A stretch of 64,000 nucleotides of DNA, from contig NC_016133.3 in NCBI RefSeq assembly GCF_000005505.3, positions 59,175,237-59,239,236 on the forward strand, written 5' to 3'. The translations under genes and the position numbers were made by a program. How positions within the stretch are numbered: position 1 is the first letter of the stretch; each line of letters starts with the position of its first letter. This document shows positions 38,839 through 49,658 of the stretch, piece after piece. The notes under the pieces were generated by a model, which saw nothing but the letters and a program-made list of their open reading frames with translations, had not been told where the DNA came from and made no database searches. The stretch comes from Brachypodium distachyon. Lineage: Eukaryota; Streptophyta; Magnoliopsida; Poales; Poaceae.

Positions 38839-39633
38839 TTAAAAAAAAAAAATAACCCGTAACTTTATTCAAACTTGATAGTTGCTACAGGTATGGTGAT
38901 TTGGATCATAAATTCAAAAAATTACAAAGCAACTAAGAACTACAATGAAATCTTCCGAAGAAATCTTCTTCACGATACTGATGTTTGCACCATTAAATAC
39001 TGTCGATGCTTCAGCAAAAAGACTGCAATTAGACATGAGCGGCAACACTGTCACTCGTACCCCTGCACGAAGTTGAGTACCTTCAAAGGTTTCAAAAAGC
39101 CCCTTGAGTCGCCCATCCAAAAAGATGGGAAGTCATGAACGTTGAACGTACTTGGGCCGGGAATGATCCCCTAAAAATACAGGTCATCGAACCGCAAGAT
39201 CTTCACTAGAACACCAAATAAGCACTTGAAAGTCACAAAAGACCATACCATCGAAAGCACCATGACACATTGATAAAAACTCATCAAATCTGTATGAACA
39301 GATCTGCAAGGACACAAACTAGAAATCTCTGGCCTCGTGGCACTGCCCGTTAAGACACCACCGCAACAGAGGAAGAACCAGAGTAATTTTATTCTTGACG
39401 GCGTCGCACCCTCCACTATAACGTTGCCGATGAAGACCACACAACTCAAAATACTAAACACTTCAGGAAGAAAATATGAGAACCAAGGTTCCCCCCACCT
39501 CACAGCACCAAGATGGCGACAGGAGGCGAGGGGAACCAACAAAATCCGGCGAGATCTAAATCAAAACCCTATTGTCTCGGGTGGCGGCGCGGAACCTGAC
39601 TAGTTATTCATTTAGAGTGGAAATGGAACCGTG
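38839..39633 (-). mobile_element. Retroposon insertion with perfect 18-bp target duplication
   Basis: The insert is flanked by identical 18-bp copies of TCCCCCTGTGCTCTTCTT (38821-38838 and 39634-39651). Next to the left copy is a 12-base A run (38841-38852), which is a T tract if the element is read on the minus strand. A long, perfect, variable-length target duplication plus a homopolymer at one end means insertion by a LINE-type machinery. No protein domain is recognisable in the 795 bp, so it is non-autonomous or 5'-truncated. The minus-strand orientation is my guess; read on the plus strand the A run would be at the 5' end, which is unusual. Confidence 0.75.
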
Positions 39634-39651
39634 TCCCCCTGTGCTCTTCTT

Positions 39652-40691
39652 GTTGTAGATGACCCTCGGACTAGGCACAAGGCCTCGGCCCATATGAAGG
39701 CCCAACTGTAGATCCCTGACAATATTCCACTGGGCTGATAAGCCGGCTGATGTCAATTTGTTGTGAGAGAAAAATACTGTATCATGGCTGATACATTCGA
39801 GCGAACATGATGTATGAACCAGAGATCAGAGATGATGGCAACATATATAATATAATTGAATAAACAGAGCTGCTAAGCTCTCTGATTTCGTAGCTGAACA
39901 CTACTCCAGAAGGGAGCCGTTGACATTCTACTCTTAAAAGATGCAGGAAGACCCGCCTCCTCAGCGATTCCAGCGCTCAAGCTGCTTCCGCACCGTTCGA
40001 TGGGTGGGCACAAAAAGTGCTGGCTGATCCAGAACGTCTGTTATAATTGATTTTTGTTACTCCGGGCGGGCTGGGTGGGTGTGGCTGCAGGTGGTCCAGT
40101 GCGCCTGCGGGCCCGATGTGTCTGTGGATGGGTGGAGCCGTGGAGTTTGGTTCACCTTGCCCTGCTCACCTCCCCTTCGTTCTTATCTCTTTCCTGTTGT
40201 TTCTTTGACTTTGGCCGCGTGGTAAGTACGACGTGCTACCTGCTCGGTATGGCGTCGTGGGCACTGTGCCGGATTCGATATCGCGAGCGACGAATCCTCG
40301 CCGATAAAGCAGCAGGTCAGCGACGAGGAATCCGCCCGAAAGGCACCTCCTCCGCGTTGCCCCCCGCGCCGTGCGCTGCTCGCATGGCGCCTCCAGCCTC
40401 GGTGGCGGTGGTGGTGCCTCCACCTCCACCTCTTCCCCCTGTCGCTAGATCCTCCAGCGGCGCACCACCTTGCCGCCCCGGCCCTCCGCCATAGCAGACG
40501 CCGCGTGCTCGGAGTCCCAGAACCTGCGCCTGGACGGTGAGGATGACTAGGACGAGGTCCTCGACGCGGGCTAGGGACCGGTTGCTCCGGGCGCCTGCGA
40601 GGCGGAGGGGGACGACGACTACGGGGTGGTGTTCTGGTCCCCGCCCACCGGGACGAGGTCCGCTCCGCCTTTTCCGGCATCCAGGAGTAAG
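39652..40691. other. Intergenic with GC-rich low-complexity segment
   Basis: AT-rich to about 40040, then GC-rich (40050-40690) with Pro- and Arg-rich frames on both strands that match no family. It could be a decayed 5' exon and leader region, but nothing supports a specific gene. Confidence 0.3.
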
Positions 40692-40784
40692 ATTCGATAC
40701 GACAATCTTTGATTGCTTGATGGCGACAACCTGTAGGTCTAGAAGTCCTTTGTACACAACACCGTGTCCTCCGCCGCCAACCAA
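40692..40784 (-). pseudogene. Kinase N-lobe fragment, wall-associated-kinase-like
   Basis: About 31 residues read GGGGHGVVYKGLL followed by VVAIKQSKIV, which is the glycine loop and the ATP-binding Lys (VAIK) of a receptor kinase. The GHG-x-VYKG and VAIK-x-SKI forms are typical of the WAK family. The frame then leaves the kinase fold, so only this exon fragment remains. Confidence 0.55.
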
Positions 40785-41940
40785 AATCTGTATTTTGTGA
40801 TATTTATTTTTGCAGCAACAGCCTATGGTTTTGCTTGAAACATCTTTCTTTCAGTTTGTTTACTCTGACCAGCTTGATCTTGCGTGTTATGAAAGGAGGA
40901 GCAAGCGCCAGAAGCAAAAGAATCGAGCCACCTCTAATCAGGCCTATGCTTAAACCTGCAGAAGAAGTTAATATTCATATATAAAGAGACGAAGTCATTA
41001 CATTTTACCCTATGGAGTTTAATTGGGAAATATTGAATTAGTAAATGATTATCAGCAAGGTTAGCGGTGGACACAAAGATCACAATACCTCTTGTTCCCT
41101 TGATTATTTTTTATTGCTCTGTGTTCATGTACTGACGTTCTTGTTCTTGTTATACAGATCGTATCTTATGATTGCAAGGTTTAGGTTTTGATAATTGCTA
41201 CTGATGCATTGTGCCATTTAATTGGTTTCCAAGATTTGATCGATCTGCATTGTACTTGGGGAAATTTGATCAGAGGAACTTTTACTATGACCGGGTTTCG
41301 TGGGAGGATTACTGCATAACGCTGCTGCCTAGGAACTATGAGTTTTACTGGAGTTTGCTAATATTTTCTAATTACCTAGATTTCACAGTTTTGTGCATAA
41401 AACGACTATCAACCTCACAGACTGGCATTAGTGTCTTTGAATTTGAACAGACATGCAACTCCGGTCCATAAACTTGAGAATCCCACATGTAGCAGTATAT
41501 ACCTAAATTAAGTTATAGGTCGTGGGTTTTCATAGCTCGGATATGTGTGACTGATCTTACACATGCGCTTCTGCAAGGAGAGAATGAGAATCAAATGAGA
41601 GAGAAAACTGACAATGCCTTGGTTCATTTCTATGTCTCATCTATCTATTTAAACAATGGCTCGATCAGTTTAGATACATTGATGTGTTTGTACTTTTGAG
41701 CAGGAGTTGCTTTATTTAAATTATCATGCATTTCCTTTGTTTCTCCTTTTTCTGTGAAAAAAAAAATGAAAATCATGTAAATCTCCACAATCACTTTAGC
41801 ATCTATGCCCTTGTAAATAAAATAGGTACATATAGATAGTTTTAGTTGAAATTCCAGTGGTACTAACCTATGTATAGCCAGTTTTATGAGTATATCCTGA
41901 TCATTTGTTGAATCCTCTATTCTGGTTTATATTTGTGCAG

Positions 41941-42640
41941 AAGCTCTAACTGCTGTCGCATTGGTGTGCAGTATGTGCTTTCTCCATGGAGTGCGTTCGA
42001 GGACAGGATTGATGGGAATAGGTTACCCTACTGCTGCATGGCTTTACAAGTAAGCGCAACATTGAGTTTACCATTCTGCTTTCACTAGCCATGAAGCTAT
42101 ACATTTTACCCAAACATTTTTAGCGAGCAGATTATGGGATCTGAGTAGGACCTTCGAATGATACTATTCATTCTGAACCCTTGTGACAAGCTGATTACGG
42201 AAACAGTTCATTTTACCCAAAAGTATGTTCTCCTTAGACAGGATAGCTAAATTACAATTTTGACCAATACTGTTGCATTCATAACACACTTATGGTGGTC
42301 TAAGAATGACATGTAATACATGATATATTTTGGTCTGCTGCTTTCTGTTACTTCAGACAATCATATTCAGTAGTAGCATAATTTTAATCTAATGATCTGA
42401 ATCTAACTGTGTTAGGGACAATTAATTGCATATGCTATCAGAAGCTGCATTGCCAGTGCTATGGGTCGACTTACAGCTTCCATGAGGTTGTCCTCACTTG
42501 CAGTTTGAATCTAGCTATGCAGAGATTGTTCCTATAAGGCGTACACAGTCAACTCTGTGGATGATCTCTACAATCCTTTTGCATCAATGTACGTTGGAGC
42601 AGCTTACTTGGGATGGTTGTCGCAATATGAAGGAAGGTCA
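41941..42640 (+). pseudogene. Decayed lytic-transglycosylase (SLT)-like exons
   Basis: Two exon-like blocks carry signatures I associate with plant SLT/lysozyme-like proteins. Block one (41941-42049, acceptor GTGCAG, donor GTAAGC) includes SRTGLMGIGYPTAAWLYK. Block two (about 42520-42638, donor GTCAG) includes YTVNSVDDLYNPFAS, then MYVGAAYLGWLSQYEGR. The NPFASMY-x-GAAYL-x-WL-x-YEG phrase is the strongest. Sequence between them (about 42419-42490) looks like a further exon but contains an in-frame stop in the required phase. No complete gene can be assembled. Confidence 0.42.
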
Positions 42641-43240
42641 GTGTTAGAAAATTAAACACATTATATTGTACAATATGCCAATTAACGGTATGGTTTTTTG
42701 TGAGATGAAATTGGGTGACTGAGAAGCTAGACTTCTTTGCTTCTTTCTTTGGTTCTTCTCACGATTTGTGAACTATGAATTGGCAGCATTTACGAGGAGC
42801 AACGGCTGGATATTCTGGAGCAAGCGCCCAGACCAAGTTGATGAGTTACCGCAGGCAACCTATTTGATGAAATGCATACATGTATAAGGTGTTCTCATTA
42901 TTCTTGAGTTTTCCATATATTTTTTAGGAGTTTCAAATCTAACTCTGCGGCTCTCAGTTCCCTCTGTGTAACCTTCCTCACAATTTCAAATCCTATGTCT
43001 GACGATGTTTTGTTTTATCCTATGAGCTGTTGAACTATGTATGGATTTGTAGAATGTTGTGCTTAGTACCCCTGGCTTCTTGCTTCTCGAAGACCCTGGG
43101 ATTCCTTTTGTGCAATACAAGCTGAGTACAAACAAATTTTGTGCCCAGTTAACATGTTTTAAAATTATGTCGGCTATTACTTACTGTGGTGCATTTTCTA
43201 CGCAAGATCCCCGCTTTGTCCCGTGCGCCAGGGCGCAGAC
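42641..43240. other. AT-rich region, no gene assembled
   Basis: Short open segments occur (for example 42790-42870) that might be further exons of the decayed gene to the left, but neither phase nor family motifs support them. Confidence 0.3.
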
Positions 43241-43677
43241 AGGCTGCTAGTTTTTATTATACTTACATTGCTCTAGCAACTTCCCTCCCCATGGCATTCT
43301 GTTGGATAATATTATATTATACTTGGTCCAGTGTCGATCTATACCACTACCGCTGCAAATTTGGATGCTTCTGGTTTTGACAACAGAAGCTACAAGGCAT
43401 GTTGCCCAAACGAAACCAAGCATCAGAGGCCTATAAATACCCCTCCACTTCACTGCCATGTTGGAAGCAAAGATGGATTTTGGGACTAGTTTCCATTACT
43501 CTGCCACACCTCAACAAAGGCTGGCTATTGTGTACATATAGCAGTAGCTTCTTGGTCCTTAAGAAAGGATTACAGCATATTCTATAGATGCCAAAGTAGA
43601 TGCTAAAGTAGGGATAAAGATCACCAACTACTCTAGATAAGTATCATAAGTAGATAAGCACAAGACTTATGATGTCA
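43240..43677 (-). repeat. Copia-type 3' LTR (inner edge clear, outer edge approximate)
   Basis: On the minus strand a polypurine tract (AGGGGGAGAA, plus 43678-43687) is followed directly by TGACATCATAAG, the expected start of a 3' LTR. A TATTTATAGGC promoter-like motif lies inside. The outer end near 43240 is approximate, as no terminal CA with a target duplication could be fixed. Confidence 0.5.
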
Positions 43678-43685
43678 TTCTCCCC

Positions 43686-44255
43686 CTAAGTCTTGTGTGA
43701 TGCCTTTTGGGGAATTTGAGCCATCCCAATCCTGGCACACATCTCCTGGAACTTGACTCGCCCAAGAGACTTGGTGAGGAGGTCCGCGAGCTGATCCTGG
43801 GTGTTGATGTAGTCGGCCTTGATGCTCCCCTCGTCCAAGCAGCTCCGGATGAAGTGGTACTTGATGCGGATGTGCTTGCTGCGCTCATGGAAGACGGGGT
43901 TCTTTGCCAAGGCCAAGACGGACTTGCTGTCCACCCTGAGCTCCACTGCTTGTGCTTCCTTGCCTAGGAGATCACCAAGCAGCTGAGCCAGCCACAAAGC
44001 CTGTGTCGAAGCGGTAGTAGCAGCGATGTACTCCGCCTCGCAGCTGGACAGGGCCACCACCTGCTGCTTGATCGACTGCCAGCTCACGAGGCACTTGCCG
44101 AGGAAGAAGAGCGTCCCGGTGGTGCTCTTGCTGTTGTCGATGTCGCCGGCGAGGTCGCTGTCGCTGTACCCGATGAAGTGCTCCGCACCGGGGGACCTCG
44201 GGTAGTGCAAGCCGTAGTCGAAGGTGCCCGCAACGTAGCGAAGGATCCTCTTCAC
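43686..44255 (-). pseudogene. Ty1/copia RNase H C-terminal fragment
   Basis: About 189 residues of the copia polyprotein end. It shows MKRILRYVAGTFDYGL, then DSDLAGDIDNSKSTTGTLFF (first RNase H Asp), SSCEAEYIAA (Glu), and DSKSVLALAKNPVFHERSKH (Asp), ending shortly before the polypurine tract and LTR. Everything upstream (reverse transcriptase, integrase, gag) is absent, replaced at about 44262 by gypsy sequence, so it is a broken remnant. Confidence 0.9.
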
Positions 44256-44261
44256 GGCCTG

Positions 44262-44340
44262 TTGCTTTCCTACTCAAGGCATCCGCAACCACGTTTGCCT
44301 TGCCAGGTGTAGGTGACCAATCTATGTAGTCCCATACATT
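44262..44340 (-). pseudogene. Ty3/gypsy RNase H-end fragment joined to copia sequence
   Basis: The minus strand reads PGKANVVADALSRKA, the hallmark linker after gypsy RNase H, preceded by a tyrosine-containing stretch as usual. Directly downstream the frame enters unrelated copia RNase H sequence, so two retrotransposon classes are fused here. Confidence 0.8.
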
Positions 44341-45131
44341 GGTCCTATGTTATTTGCACTAGCTCTCGGGTTACTATTTTTATAAACACTACGACACCAT
44401 CTAGAAAATACATGACTGAGAAAAGTACAAAGAGGAAACTAGCTACTTAGTTAAATCAAACATAGTCTAAATATTATAAAATATTATAGAAAGGACATAT
44501 ATAAATTTATGTGTCCAAAGTAGTTTAATTTTTGCGAACTGAGCCAGTGGATGCTCGCATTTTCTGGATTTATTCTAGGATTTAACCGGTGTTGTGTTTT
44601 CAGTGGGAGTGACGTACCCGTCAACTACGAGGCACCTGTGGTGACTTCGTCAATTTCAAGATGATCTGCCGGACCAGTCTCTCGGAGGGGTAGGGTGTGC
44701 GTGCGTGCGATCTTAGGGGTAGAATGTGCGTGCGTGCTTGTGAGGGTCTGCATCTGTACTGTGTTTCTTAAAAAAATAGTTTAATTTAACTTGAACTTGT
44801 AAGCATGTGTCACATAGGCCTCTCAACAGTAACGCCCGCCTACGTCGGTAGGCACGCTGTGCGTGCGCATGGCATGGCACATGCGACCGAGGCTCATGCA
44901 TGCCCATATAAAGTCACCATGCACACACTTATATATATGTCGTGATAGGCTCGTAGCATGTATCTCCTGGAGCGTGCATGCAGCGGCAGCGCTGCCGTCA
45001 CCCGCGCACCGAGAGCGCGGCGCGGCGTGCCGCCGCTTGCCTCCGTGCCCGACGACGACTGCGGCAGCTCGGACACGGCCCAGGTCGAATCAAAGATGTT
45101 GCGATCTCCGTGTACAGAAGTTTAGGTGGTT
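44341..45131. other. Repeat-derived spacer, no gene
   Basis: AT-rich, then G/T-rich with alternating purine-pyrimidine (GTGCGTGCGTGC, about 44696-44738). No coding feature or bounded element is supported. Confidence 0.35.
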
Positions 45132-45143
45132 AACAAGTTTAGG

Positions 45144-46319
45144 CCATCCTAAAGCGACTTGGACGCTCCTCTCCCCTGTCACTGTAGCGAGAGAGGCGAT
45201 TTCTTGAAACTTCCCCGTCTACCCACCTCACTCGCCGGCGATCTGTGGTTTCCCCCGCCTCCGGCGGCCGCTCTGGCGGTGGGAGGGTGGGGAAACTGCG
45301 GATCCTGGCCTGTACATAGCGTAGGGATAGGTAGGGTTCCGGCCGGCGGCGCCTTGGAGGCGGAGGGGCAGCCGGTGCGTGTTTTGGGTCGGCGTGCTTC
45401 CCCTCTGGCGGCGGTGCTCTCCGGAGCTCCGGCGTGGTGCGGCCGACTTCTCCGTGTTGGGGCTGCCCTCCGGCGACACACGCCGAACAGCCCTCCGGAG
45501 ACACGAACGCCGGACGACGGAAGAAGAAGAACTCGAGACACGAGTATTTCGAACGACATACGTCTCGGCGCACAAACGCCTCCGCCAACGAACGGCTTCT
45601 CTTTACTCAAATTGGGCACATACCCATACATCATGAGACTAACTGGAGACGAACTCCGGCTACTACTCTCGTCCTCTCGTAGCACCTAGATTACAGTGGC
45701 TTAAATAGGCGCACACACACGCTAACAACCTGGCCACCATGCACTCCTCTAACCACTAATCTAGGCCACTAACTTGACCATGCCAGCACATGCGCACGCA
45801 AACGCACGCTGCCCACCTCGCTCGCCTGGCCGCGCGCACGACGCGGCTGCCTCCAACAGCCAGCAACGGCCCCTACTGCATGCAGCCGACTTGGTCCACA
45901 CGCCTGAGCAACAAACCCATGCATGCCACTAATTAATCACTAGTCTAATCAAGATTACTACTAACACTCCGGGCCCGGCGGTCTTCGGATCTGCCGAGTT
46001 CTTTGTGCCCCGTCCGGATCCAGCTCGACCGTGGTTCTGGGTGTTGAAGTTGAAGTTGAAGATGGTGCTGATTTGCTTCGCGACGACGGCGGCGGTCCTT
46101 GGCGTAGGTTCTTCGGATCCGGCGATCGGCGACTTCCCCGCTGCCATGGGGCGGGCTCTAATCCAAGGTGTGAAGCGGAGCAGCGGCAGCGGCACGCCAC
46201 CGATGGCGCCTGCTCGTCGCCTGTGTCGGGTCCAGAGGGGCTTCTTTGTAATTTTCTTTCAGTTCTGGGCCTTTCTGTAAGAACGGAGTTTTAATATTAT
46301 CTTCACTTCCGTGAAAAAA
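45144..46319 (+). mobile_element. Non-autonomous poly(A) retroposon with 12-bp target duplication
   Basis: Flanked by AACAAGTTTAGG at 45132-45143 and 46320-46331. The right end has a short A run after CTTCACTTCCGTG, and the left end is GC-rich, as in 5' regions of grass LINE-derived elements. The 3' part (TTTTAATATTATCTTCACTT) has the look of a LINE tail. No intact ORF domain is visible. The AT-richer segment at about 45600-45966, ending at a TGTTAG on the minus strand, may be a nested LTR, but I could not find both ends. Confidence 0.6.
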
Positions 46320-46331
46320 AACAAGTTTAGG

Positions 46332-47800
46332 GGGCCAGAAATGCATTTTCAAAGTTCAACTTCAGGGGCTGTGGTGCATTTAACTCTTTATATTTTTATT
46401 TTATATTTATCTTAAGATCTCATTTTTAATTTTATATTAATGACAAAGTAGTTTTATTTTTTATATTTATATATCGCACGCCACATCCCAAATTCCAAAA
46501 TTTGGCAGCCTCCCGCGCGGCCGCGACCGAGAAACCCTAACTTATCTCCAGCCGCCCCCACTCACGGGCCTCAACCACCAGAGCCCACCACACATAGCTT
46601 CCTTACGCAGACTCAGTTCCGGCCGCTCTCCCCCTATCCTCGGCTCGCTCGAGCCCCTCCCCGCCATCGCTAGACTGAATCCTGTCTACCGTCGCTCGTC
46701 CGTCCTCCACCCCGTCCTCCGCCCTCCTCTCCTCCGCCCACATCTCCATAGCCCATCGCCCGAACCCCTCCCGCCGTCGGCCGTCCGGCCTCCTCTGCTC
46801 ATCCCCTCTTCCTTCGGACCAAGACCCTCCACTCTAGTGTGGCCTGAGCACAGTGTAGAACGTCGGACCCTCCTTCGTTGAGGTAAAAATGACACCTTCT
46901 ATCTTAACTCTTGTAAGCTTGCTGTAGATTAAATGGCTATTAGCACGGATTTGTATTTTATGGAGATTTAAATCACATAGGTTTGGGACTTGATCGAAGG
47001 TCCTTTTAGAATTACAGCAGCTTGTTTTTATTTTCAGATAGTCTTTTAGTTATTAGTTACAGCAATGAGAGTTTGTGTTCATTTAATTCATAGAAGTTGG
47101 AAGTGATAGAGTTTTGATGAAGCTGACCTAGGTGGTGGCCATGCCCCGACCACACACTCATTTGTTTCAGAGTACAATTCGTGCGCACTTTGAAACAAAC
47201 CTAAAAACTGTCAAGGAAACTAATTTCCCTTAGCTTCTATCCTTGAGTGTGTTTGCTTGACGGTTTGTGGTCAAGGACTATTTCCTTGGCGGTTTTACCC
47301 CTTTTTTTGGCGGTTTTTGGCACTCAAGGCTGTCTTTTTATTTCATGCATGGCCCCGAGTCCATAAAATTTCATACACTACCTTTTTTTTTAAAGTCTGC
47401 CTTAGTTTAGTGCTTAGGAGTTGGAACCATTCAAAGTAGCTAGAACAAGGATCGAAGAAGTCACTCTGCTAGTATGCGTGCGTGCTTGCTGCTCATTCTT
47501 CACTGTGCTAGTATGCTTGCTAGTCCTCTTTTTTTTATTGAATCTTGAAACCATATTATCAATTATAGTTTTTTAAGATGTAAGCTTGATTTTTTTAACA
47601 TATTTGCTTGCTACTCTCTTTTTTTTATTGAATCTTGAAACCATATTATCAATTATAGTTCTTTAAGATGTAAGCTTGATTTTTTTTACGTATTTAAGAT
47701 TTGTTACCTAAATCATCATCTATGGTTTCCTCTAGCCAGACGCATTCTCACTAAGCACAGCTCGTGGAACATCCTCTCCCCATCGCTCGCCGCAGAGGAG
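46332..47800 (+). promoter_or_regulatory. Probable promoter, leader and 5' UTR intron of the FEN1-like gene
   Basis: TATA-rich sequence (46460-46477) precedes a GC-rich block at about 46480-46880 that contains GAAACCCTAAC, a common grass leader motif. A donor GAG/gtaaaa lies at 46881/46882 and an acceptor TCTAG/CCAGACGC at 47735/47736, so a 5' UTR intron is plausible, with the ATG in the next exon. Within this intron is a 90-bp tandem duplication. No other gene is evident. Confidence 0.45.
47521..47700 (+). repeat. 90-bp tandem duplication
   Basis: The stretch TTTATTGAATCTTGAAACCA with its continuation through GATGTAAGCTTGATTT occurs twice with a period of about 90 bp. The copies are nearly identical, differing mainly in T-run length. 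Confidence 0.85.
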
Positions 47801-48565
47801 ATGGGTATCAAGGTGATTGGTGGATCCTATCCTCCCTTTCCATTCCCACTTGGATTTCGGGTTTGGTGGCGAATCGGCTAATGGACCGCCTTCGGTGTGT
47901 GTAGGGTTTGAGGCAACTGCTGCAGACCAAGACGCCCAAATCGATGAAGGATCGCACGCTGAAGGATTACTACCACAAAAGAATTGCAATGAATGCTAGC
48001 ATAAGCATCTATCAATGTATGGTATGCTGCCCCCAACACAACCCTCATTCTAATGTTAGGGAGCTACTTGGAATTTTGCTATTAATTTAGTTTATGGTTT
48101 ATATGCCCTTTTTTCTATTTTCCTAATATACCCAAGTGTGGAAATGCAAAAGTCACTAGCATTGTGTATTGCATTGTTCCCTATTTATTTTTTCGGGAAA
48201 AAAATAAAACTTTATGCTCCTTTTAACAGATTTCAAAAACGCTACACAACAACAAGGATGAAGAAACAAGGTACAAATAAATATATTTCAAGCACTCATG
48301 TTCTGCTTATAACATTTGTATTTATTTTGGTTTTGTTATACAGTCATATTCATGGCATTTGGCAGAAAACTATTTGCTTTGTGAAAGCTGGGATCGAGCC
48401 CATGTAAACAATTATTTCTTCATTGATTTTATTAGAGACATCCGTAAAAGTATGCTTAAATGGATTAGAGATATGCGTAAAAGTATGCTTAAATGGATCG
48501 CTTGTATGCAGCTATGTTTTTGATGGCACGCCTCCTGATATGAAGCAAGGAGAGCTTGCTAAAAG
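47801..48565 (+). pseudogene. Truncated flap endonuclease 1 (FEN1)-like gene
   Basis: FEN1 cuts 5' flaps during DNA replication and repair. Four exon-like blocks remain: 47801-47812 (MGIK, with the usual intron right after it), 47905-48021 (GLRQLLQTKTPKSM, then RIAMNASISIYQCM), 48344-48403 (HIHGIWQKTICFVKAGIEP) and 48512-48565 (YVFDGTPPDMKQGELAKR). These correspond to about the first 105 residues of a protein of about 380. The block normally between exons two and three (the VVGR...EVTS region) is missing. The first catalytic Asp, in the family's I-x-I-D-A-S motif, is Asn here (AMNAS); the second, in YVFDG, is kept. After AKR the sequence becomes LTR-like and no more nuclease sequence follows. 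Splice sites are good, so a transcript is possible, but an active nuclease is not. Confidence 0.8.
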
Positions 48566-49060
48566 GTACTTCGATTTAATAGCTCTTGTGGTGATTGTGG
48601 TACTCCTCATGGGGTGGGGAAGCACCCCTATTTATAGTTGTACAAGACCATGGAATGTATGACAAGTGTCATCATCCTAAACATCCTACTACAATTCTTT
48701 AGAGTACTCTACAAGTATTTTAGTTTTAGAGAATTTCTACTTACTCATGAAGCTTCTTTAAGACCTTCAATGGTAGATAGCATCCCTCTTCATATAATCT
48801 CTCAAGCCTTATAGAATATTTCAATCTTCTCATATTCACTAGAAGGCTCCTTGTAAATCTTACTCCTCCAACAATCCAAAGTATTCTATAACCTTTTCAA
48901 GTATGCATTGCTATTTTTCAACACTCTCCAATTATCTAGAGTATTCCAGAATATTCTCAAGTATGCATTGCTATTTCTCAACAGATGCTAATTCTCGTAA
49001 GAAAACACAGACCGTTATGTCGGGCTTACTACTAACTACTACTAGCTACTGCGTATACAT
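48566..49060. other. LTR-like repetitive sequence interrupting the FEN1-like gene
   Basis: AT-rich sequence with a promoter-like CTATTTATAGTTGTAC (48628-48643) and an imperfect internal repeat (AAGTATGCATTGCTATTT at 48900-48917 and 48959-48976). Composition and the TATA-like motif suggest a solo LTR, but I could not define both ends or a target duplication. Confidence 0.35.
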
Positions 49061-49384
49061 CTAGGAGGGGGCCTTGGCTGCTGGGGGTCCCTGGGCAGTC
49101 GCCTGGCTGCACAGCCCCAGGGCCGGCCCTGCATGGAGTAGCATGGCAGTTTCATTGCTTTTGTCGGAGAAGTACGCCAGCATGGAGGAGCCCAGGGCAA
49201 CCCCTTGCATGATGTGTTCACAGCTCATAACAAGATGTGTGCCGCTCATGGAATATACAATGAAGCCATTGCCCGTTGTTCCGCCTGGAGAATGCAACCT
49301 TACCATAGAACGCTCAAAGTTGGCAAATTTGGTCTCGTCCAACCGAGACATTGTTTGTGATGCTGACAAAGAGAAGAAAAACAA
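49061..49384 (-). pseudogene. Trypsin-like (Deg/HtrA-type) protease N-terminal fragment
   Basis: The frame includes ERSMVRLHSPGGTTGNGFIV, then HLVMSCEHIM, resembling the start of a trypsin fold where a Cys/Ala-His motif gives the catalytic His (C-E-H here for the common A-H or C-A-H). The similarity ends after about 80 residues and the tail (QGPPAAKAPS) is unrelated. No Asp or Ser region follows, so it is a fragment. Confidence 0.42.
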
Positions 49385-49626
49385 ACGAATCTTATCAGCA
49401 TTACTATTTCTTATTTAACTTAACACTTAAGTTTCTAACTTAAACTAGAACTACAAATTCCAGCAACGATCGAGCATCACATTAAAAATCATATTCATGT
49501 TAAGCATACTCTAAAATAGTTTCTGCCAACCCAATTATTTACTATGTATTAAGTACAAGTGGTGGAGGCAGAAATAATTTTCAGGTGTGGCAAGATTAAC
49601 AAAGATCAAATATGTACAGTGAAATG

Positions 49627-49658
<32 letters not shown>

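Noticed and set aside
45600..45966. Possible nested LTR with TGTTAG on the minus strand at 45966
   Set aside because: I could not find the matching outer end or a 5-bp target duplication, so I did not annotate it as an LTR.
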